Assembly (NCBI GenBank): GCA_009841225.1
Contig: VXMF01000012.1
Span: forward strand, 110,812-174,811
Direction: 5' to 3'
Source: Terriglobia bacterium
Lineage (GTDB): Bacteria; Acidobacteriota; Terriglobia; Bryobacterales; UBA6623
Length of the DNA: 64,000 nucleotides
Translations under genes and position numbers: made by a program
The notes under the pieces: generated by a model
The model's input: only the letters and a program-made list of their open reading frames with translations
Databases searched by the model: none
What the model was told of the DNA's origin: nothing
Shown: piece by piece, positions 56,201 to 64,000 of the stretch
How the letters are laid out: each line of letters starts with the position of its first letter
Position numbering within the stretch: the first letter of the stretch is position 1

Positions 56201-56530
56201 ATCTTCGCGGCGCGGTTCAAGCAAGCGGGCCTCGGCCCGCTGATCGGCAAGCGCTCTTGGGGAGGGGTGATCGGCATCACCTCGCACGGCCCGCTGATGG
56301 ACGGCGGGGACGTGCGCGTGCCTGAGTTCGCGACCAATGCGGTGGATGGTTCTTGGATCATCGAGGGACACGGCGTCGATCCCGACATCGTCGTGGCCAA
56401 CGATCCGGAGGCCGTCATCGCCGGTCGGGACCAGCAGTTGGAGCGGGCCATCGAAGAGGTGCAGCGGAAGATTCGCGAGGAGCCGCGGCCACTGCCTCGG
56501 CGACCAGCAGACCCTGTGAGGACTCCCTAG
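53240..56530 (+). CDS. tricorn protease homologue
   Basis: 1096 residues with a signal peptide ([18 protein letters not shown]). Two beta-propellers come first: repeats include [50 protein letters not shown] and [17 protein letters not shown]. An unusual acidic linker around 545-590 ([19 protein letters not shown]) separates them from the protease part. A PDZ domain and the S41-type core follow: [20 protein letters not shown] gives the His region and SENSASDGD the nucleophile (Ser984 followed by Asp985, as in tricorn S965-D966). It would degrade oligopeptides in the periplasm. The downstream gene starts 10 bases later, on the same strand. Confidence 0.9.
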   Translation: [1096 protein letters not shown]

Positions 56531-56540
56531 ATTGAGCGCC

Positions 56541-58871
56541 ATGCCAGTGATCGCGCCCCTGATCTACGCATACAACCTTGCTTCGGCGCGGCGGGACGGC
56601 GGTTGCTCTCGCAGGGCGGCAGCGCTTCGACTGGCCCTCGCGGTAGGCCTGTCGGCCCTGTCTTCCGCGCTGGTGCCGGTGCCGCGGCTAGCCGCCCAGT
56701 CGGCCGAGACGACCAGCGGCGTAGCGGTGGTGGTGGGCGCGAGGGCCGTGCGGGCTCACACCTCGCCTCCAATCGTCGCGACGGAAGTTACCGACCTGAC
56801 AGTGACGCGAACGTGGAGTTCCACGGAAGAGTTCGAGCTCTTCGTGGACACGTTGATTGGATCGCTCCAGTTCGGCAGTTTCGGGATCGGGCGGGCCTTC
56901 GGCACCGATCCGGCCATGGACGGATTGCTCCTGCCATTGGACCTGCCGACGCCGTTCTCCATCGGTGAGCCGGCGGGCACGAATCCTTCCGAAGGCTTGC
57001 TGTTTTGGTCGGGCAGTGCATTCGCACGTGACGTTAGCGGGACCGAGACCGCTGGCCATGCTGTCGTTGGCGAGGTCGAGGTTTCGATCGCGAGTTATGC
57101 CGACCCGCGCGCCAATGTATCGTTCTTCGACCTGTTCGATCTCACTACAGGAGCTTCGAGAGCGGAGTTTGGATGGACGGATGTGCCCGTGCAGGACGGT
57201 GCCTTCAGCGCCGGACAGGAGAGCGATGCCGTGCGGGGCAGGTTCTTCGGCCAAAGCCACATCGGCGTGGGAGGCATCTTTCAGAGCAACGGACTGATCG
57301 GCGCGTTCGGCGCCCAGCGCGAGCATCCTGAAGCGCTCACGGTCTTGGACGCTGGGCCCGTGCCGCCGTCGGACGCCCTGCCCGCCGCGACACGGCTCCT
57401 AGGGGTCGTCTTGGGCGGACCGCCAACGCTACACGAACCAATGGTTGGGGGATTGACGGAATTCGATTCACCGCTAACTGACGTTCCCGTGCCCTTGGGA
57501 GAATTGTCTCCAGGCGCGATCAACATCGGCGAGATGAGCTTGGGCGCGCGAGGGGTTGTCGGCGGCATTGGAGGCGACCGAGGCGAGCTCTCCATGACGG
57601 TGCGGTTCCGTCTAGGGCTTGGCGATCTGCTGCCCGGCGCGCTCACCATGAGAGCGGACGGCCTGGCGGGCCAGGATGGCCAGGCGGGATACTCGGTCCT
57701 CACGAGCACGATCGAGTTCGACTTGGGGCAGGGGCCGCAGCCGTTTCCGGAAGGTGTCGAAGCGACCACCCTGATCGCAGGCGGGTTCGGATTCCTGACG
57801 AATCCGACGGCGAGTGTTGCCCGCTGGAATGGCGTGTTGCAGGCGGAAGACATCAGCGACTCGCGCTGGCGGGGCAGTCAGGTCAGCGGGGATGTCTCCA
57901 TCAGCGTGCATCTGGCGCCAGAGCCAGCAGTAAACGTGGAGTTCTCTAATCTGGTCGACCCGAACTCCGGCCGTACCCACGAGAACATCTCATGGACATC
58001 GATCCCTGTCTCGAAGGGAAACTTTGTTGCAGAGGACGGTGCTGACCTGTTGCAGGGAGTCTTTGCGGGATTGGACGGCACAAGCGTGGCGGGCATATTC
58101 CAGTGGAACGGCCTGTCGGGAGGATTCGTCGCGTCGGACATGAGCCGAACCGTTCCGCTCCTCCCGGTTGGCCAGAACTCGCCGGACGCGGTCGGCGATG
58201 ACGTACAGCTGCACGTGAGCGTCCCTTCGCTCGATGCCGAGCGCGGCATCATCGGCGCTATTGCAGAGGTCTCAACCATCGAGAGCCTGCTGCTCGGCGC
58301 GAGACCCGCCGATTCCGGCGAGGTCATCCAGGGCGTGCGGATCGAGCGGCTGCAGCTCGCGGATACCCCGATCGGGGGTGTCGCGTCCGATGTCAATGGC
58401 CTTGGCGGGTGGCTGGAGGAGGGCTACTTCGGCGCGGCTGGGATCTATCGCGCCGACGAAGATCTCGTCCAGCGTCGCTGGGGTTCCGCAGCGCTGATGG
58501 TGGGAACCGGCTCGTCCTCGAACCCTCCGGATGTGAGCGCGACGTGGACGGGCGACATGGTTGGCATCGACACCAGCGGGTCGGCGACGGATGGGAACCT
58601 CGTTCGTGGCAATGCCAGTATCAGCCTTAGGACTGCAACGTACCTGCTAGCGACGGTTTCTCTCACGGGCATCGTGGACCAGACGCGCGACCTCGCGCGG
58701 CCCGACATGTGGTGGGGCGGCATTCCCGTGTTCAATGGCAGCTTCGAATCCGCGACCTCACGCGACGAAATCGCGGGCAGATTCCTCGGGCCGGACCATC
58801 GCGAGGTGGCCGGCACGTTCGATTGGTACGGGATTCAGGGCGCTTTTGGCGCGCGGATTGCGGATCCATAG
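56541..58871 (+). CDS. secreted protein with three TbpB-like beta-barrel modules
   Basis: 776 residues from ATG 56541; a signal or membrane segment (ALRLALAVGLSALSSALVPV) follows a basic region. Three repeats of one module are recognisable. The barrel signature occurs as FFGQSHIGVGGIFQSNGLIG (about 57240), VFAGLDGTSVAGIFQWNGLS (about 58055) and FLGPDHREVAGTFDWYGIQG (about 58780), each ending near G-AFGA or G-FVAS. It resembles the transferrin-binding-protein-like solute-binding barrels of Gram-negative surface lipoproteins, which typically carry one or two. Each is preceded by a W-G-(x)n-VDP/ID strand block and W-(x)2-IPV-(x)2-G-F. No lipobox is evident. Follows the tricorn-like gene in the same operon. 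Confidence 0.7.
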   Translation: MPVIAPLIYAYNLASARRDGGCSRRAAALRLALAVGLSALSSALVPVPRLAAQSAETTSGVAVVVGARAVRAHTSPPIVATEVTDLTVTRTWSSTEEFELFVDTLIGSLQFGSFGIGRAFGTDPAMDGLLLPLDLPTPFSIGEPAGTNPSEGLLFWSGSAFARDVSGTETAGHAVVGEVEVSIASYADPRANVSFFDLFDLTTGASRAEFGWTDVPVQDGAFSAGQESDAVRGRFFGQSHIGVGGIFQSNGLIGAFGAQREHPEALTVLDAGPVPPSDALPAATRLLGVVLGGPPTLHEPMVGGLTEFDSPLTDVPVPLGELSPGAINIGEMSLGARGVVGGIGGDRGELSMTVRFRLGLGDLLPGALTMRADGLAGQDGQAGYSVLTSTIEFDLGQGPQPFPEGVEATTLIAGGFGFLTNPTASVARWNGVLQAEDISDSRWRGSQVSGDVSISVHLAPEPAVNVEFSNLVDPNSGRTHENISWTSIPVSKGNFVAEDGADLLQGVFAGLDGTSVAGIFQWNGLSGGFVASDMSRTVPLLPVGQNSPDAVGDDVQLHVSVPSLDAERGIIGAIAEVSTIESLLLGARPADSGEVIQGVRIERLQLADTPIGGVASDVNGLGGWLEEGYFGAAGIYRADEDLVQRRWGSAALMVGTGSSSNPPDVSATWTGDMVGIDTSGSATDGNLVRGNASISLRTATYLLATVSLTGIVDQTRDLARPDMWWGGIPVFNGSFESATSRDEIAGRFLGPDHREVAGTFDWYGIQGAFGARIADP

Positions 58872-59106
58872 GATTCTGAACCCCATGCAGTCTCGTCCGG
58901 CTGGCCGCAGTGACAAGTACCTGACCGGGTACTGACCTGAATTACCAACGGGCGAGCCGCTCAAGCCGCAAGCTTCGAAAGCGGCGTGCGCGATCTTGCT
59001 CGTCAGAGTCCCAAGCCCTGCGGACGGGCACCTCGGCACCGCTCGCGGCATCGCGGGCCGCAGCTTGTTCTCGGGTCAGTTCTATTCCCGCTCCCTCGAT
59101 GTCGCC

Positions 59107-59415
59107 CTAGAAGCGGTAGAGAACCAGGTTGACTTGGTTTCCGGATTGCTCGATCGCCTCGACTTCGAAGCTGACCTCTAAACCGGACACAGTTCCCGAG
59201 ATGATTGCGTCGCTCGTTCCGCTGTCGTTGTACGCCTTTCCGCTCAGGGAGCCTCCCTCCTGGACTAGCTGAAACGCCACGTCCTTGGCGGGCCTGCGCC
59301 CTTCCTTCGGAATGGTTCCGATCCACGTCCCTGTGAGATCGGATGCGCACAGAGTCGCCAGCAGGCAGCAGTGCAGACTGGCGACCGCGAGGCGGGAAAC
59401 CCAGAACCTATCCAC
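59107..59415 (-). CDS. small secreted beta-barrel protein, probably truncated by an in-frame TAG
   Basis: 102 residues from GTG 59415, which overlaps the end of the DUF1552 gene by 8 bases. A signal peptide (LAVASLHCCLLATLCA) is followed by LTGTWIGTIPKEGRRPAKDV, LVQEGGSLSGKAYNDSGTSD and ISGTVSGLEVSFEVEAIEQS, the repeating strands of a small barrel often found in acidobacterial and planctomycete proteins. It stops with TAG at 59109-59107 after NQVNLVLYRF. The frame continues past it as GDIEGAGIELTREQ, which is exactly the kind of final strand this fold normally has, to a TAA at 58944-58942. Likely a nonsense mutation in a functional gene, or a real shorter form. Confidence 0.6.
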   Translation of the reverse strand: MDRFWVSRLAVASLHCCLLATLCASDLTGTWIGTIPKEGRRPAKDVAFQLVQEGGSLSGKAYNDSGTSDAIISGTVSGLEVSFEVEAIEQSGNQVNLVLYRF

Positions 59416-60667
59416 GCAGCAACCCGCGCAGCGGTCCCGTGCTGTCCGCGAACCGCTCAACCGGCGACCCGAACGCATCCAGCATCGATACGTAGAGGTC
59501 TGCCATCGGATGATCCTCGGCATAGATCAGGTGCTGCCCGGCGGCAACACGACCGCCGCCATGTCCCCCTAGCAGGACTGGAAGCTTGCGCGGGTCGTGT
59601 TTCTGGCCGTCCGACAGAGCCGCTGCGAATAGGATCATGGAGTTCTGCAGCACGGTCGGTTCCCCCTCGCCCATGCTCGCCAATCGACGGAGCAGGTAAG
59701 CGAATTGCTCGACGTGCCAGCGGTTGATGATCTTGTACTCGGCCAGCTTCTGCTCTTCGTTCGCGTGGTGCGAGACGTCGTGATGGCCCGACGTGACGCC
59801 GTCCAGGAATCGAAAGCTGACATTGCTGACGGCATTGCCGAACATGAACGTCGAGACCCGGGTCGTGTCCGACTGGAATGCCACAGCGATCATGTCGAGC
59901 ATCAGGCGAACGTGCTCCAGGTGGCTCGAAGGACGGTCCGTCGGCACTTGACTTGGATCGACTGGCACAAGCGGCTTCCAGCCCGTCCGGTCAGGCTTGG
60001 CAGAGCGCTGGACCCGTTTTTCGATCGACCGGATGGACGAAAGGTACTCGTCGAGCCGCTCCCTGTCTCCTGCTCCCAGGGATTGCCGCAAGCGCTTGGC
60101 GTCCTTGGCGACCCGGTCCAGCAGCAGCGAGTCGAGCTTGGCAGCGGATGCAGGCGACCCCTTGGCAGCCCGGAAGAGCCTCTCGTAGACTGCTCGAGGG
60201 TTGAGCTCCCGCGGCAACGGAGTGGTGGGTGTCGCCCACGAAATGTGGGAGCCGTACACGCGCGTGTAACCGACAGCCGCGTCGTTTCCCACGGCGACGG
60301 GTGTGACCCCCAGCTCCACTGAGGGAAGGGGAGTGAGATGGCCTTTGGAGGTGGCGGCGACCTGGTCGAACTCTGTCCCGTTGCGGAGGTCGGCCCGTTG
60401 CGTGTTCTTGATCCGGGAGCATGTCAGGATCGACGACTCCTTGAGGTAGTGGCCGTCCCCGTCCTTTGGCTGCTCGTTCCAAAGGTTGCTGAGGACGGTC
60501 ACGTCCTGCCTGATCGCCGCGAGCGGCTCCAGGTTTGGCGTCAGGGCGAAGTCATGTCCGGCAGCTGTCGGTGTCCAGGAATCCGGATAGGCGCCGTTCG
60601 GCATGTACAACGCCGCTATGCGCACCGGTCTCGCTCGAGGCCTGCCATCAGCGGCGGCCGAAACCAT
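59408..60667 (-). CDS. DUF1552 protein (exported), N-terminus unresolved
   Basis: 419 residues from the ATG at 60667, but this is inside the expected signal. DUF1552 pattern: PVRIAALYMPNGAYPDSWTP, LPSVELGVTPVAVGNDAAVG, GYTRVYGSHISWATPTTPLP, HHDVSHHANEEQKLAEYKII and KLPVLLGGHGGGRVAAGQHL. Immediately upstream and in frame (to an in-frame TAA at 60766-60764) the DNA encodes KRRISRRTLLRGGGVTLGL and PWLEA, a perfect twin-arginine signal joined to the ATG. No ATG, GTG or TTG occurs in that stretch. Either a rare start (ACG, CTC or CTG) is used, or the start codon is lost. Function unknown; DUF1552 proteins are usually partnered with DUF1592-type cytochrome proteins. Confidence 0.8.
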   Translation of the reverse strand: MVSAAADGRPRARPVRIAALYMPNGAYPDSWTPTAAGHDFALTPNLEPLAAIRQDVTVLSNLWNEQPKDGDGHYLKESSILTCSRIKNTQRADLRNGTEFDQVAATSKGHLTPLPSVELGVTPVAVGNDAAVGYTRVYGSHISWATPTTPLPRELNPRAVYERLFRAAKGSPASAAKLDSLLLDRVAKDAKRLRQSLGAGDRERLDEYLSSIRSIEKRVQRSAKPDRTGWKPLVPVDPSQVPTDRPSSHLEHVRLMLDMIAVAFQSDTTRVSTFMFGNAVSNVSFRFLDGVTSGHHDVSHHANEEQKLAEYKIINRWHVEQFAYLLRRLASMGEGEPTVLQNSMILFAAALSDGQKHDPRKLPVLLGGHGGGRVAAGQHLIYAEDHPMADLYVSMLDAFGSPVERFADSTGPLRGLLRG

Positions 60668-61096
60668 CGCCTCGAGCCAGGGCAGACCGAGCGTGACGCC
60701 ACCGCCGCGCAGCAGCGTCCTCCTCGAGATCCGCCGTTTTCTGAGCGGGTTCGTCGCTCGCTCTTATCGCGACCCGGACCGTCGGACCCAGAATCCCGCG
60801 CCGGCCTGGCCGGAACGAAATCTCGCCTCGGATTTCAGGCCGGGGTGGACGGCAGCCCACAGCAATCGAACCGCCCGAGCACCACAGGGATTCCTCGGTC
60901 CCGTATTCTTACCAAGAGCATACCCGAAAACCCGTTGGAAGTCTCCGGGGGGTCGCGCAGCATTCGCAAGTTCAATGCGCAACGATCGACTCGCTCGCGC
61001 ACGAAACCGTCTCTTGCCAGGTCGCCTGAGGCTAACGATTCCGAGTTACAGCGAGCTCGAATGCGAGTGTATGATTGTGGCGTCGGGCGCCAATCA

Positions 61097-64000
<2,904 letters not shown>

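Overview
The window is GC-rich, densely coded DNA from a Gram-negative bacterium. LpxA, lipoproteins, many Tat-type signal peptides and periplasmic c-type cytochrome domains show an outer membrane. The mix of exported sulfatases, DUF1501, DUF1549/DUF1553, DUF1552, DUF1080, Gfo/Idh/MocA proteins and a tricorn-like protease is typical of Acidobacteriota of the Solibacter/Bryobacter kind; Planctomycetota is the main alternative. That is inference, because no rRNA or tRNA gene was found. The right end runs into an artificial poly-G tract, so this is probably the end of a short-read metagenome contig.

Layout. 1-2.3 kb: a UDP-GlcNAc pyrophosphorylase-like beta-helix protein (cut by the left edge), divergent from lpxA and a VOC protein. 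2.4-7 kb: sugar-acid genes, namely a D-galactonate dehydratase-like and a D-mannonate dehydratase-like enolase-superfamily enzyme with their complete catalytic sets, a mutarotase-like lipoprotein and a ROK kinase. 7-10.7 kb: ApbE flavinyltransferase, a cytochrome c / FGE-fold fusion and a Tat-exported Gfo/Idh protein. 10.7-14.7 kb: a secreted unknown, a thioredoxin-like protein and a PQQ dehydrogenase with two N-terminal cytochrome c domains. 14.8-18.5 kb: DksA-type regulator, family-5 uracil-DNA glycosylase, TPR protein, exported methyltransferase, DapA-family aldolase/dehydratase. 18.7-23.2 kb: atpHAGD without atpC. 23.4-31.7 kb: three sulfatases with a DUF1501 and a DUF1549/DUF1553 protein. 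31.8-37.7 kb: a complete Mrp (MnhA-G) antiporter operon. 38-41.6 kb: a DUF1080 hydrolase-Gfo/Idh pair and a divergent beta-propeller lipoprotein. 41.7-46 kb: a membrane glycosyltransferase-like protein, a VapBC module and a GT2 transferase. 46-52 kb: a CobA-HemD fusion, an unknown protein, a sulfatase remnant and B12-dependent MetH. 52-59 kb: a sialidase-like lipoprotein, a tricorn-like protease and a protein with three TbpB-like barrel modules. 59-64 kb: a small secreted protein with an in-frame TAG, a DUF1552 protein whose Tat signal lacks a normal start codon, and a DUF1549/DUF1553 protein running off the contig.

The common theme is periplasmic breakdown and oxidation of sulfated or acidic sugars: sulfatases desulfate, Gfo/Idh plus DUF1080 fit a 3-keto-glycoside route, sugar-acid dehydratases feed a KDG-type pathway, and PQQ/cytochrome proteins take up electrons. 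The most unexpected signals are a recurring -10 box placed 6-10 bases before start codons (candidate leaderless mRNAs), the triple TbpB-like barrel protein, the cytochrome/FGE fusion lacking the FGE cysteines, and several genes apparently caught while decaying.
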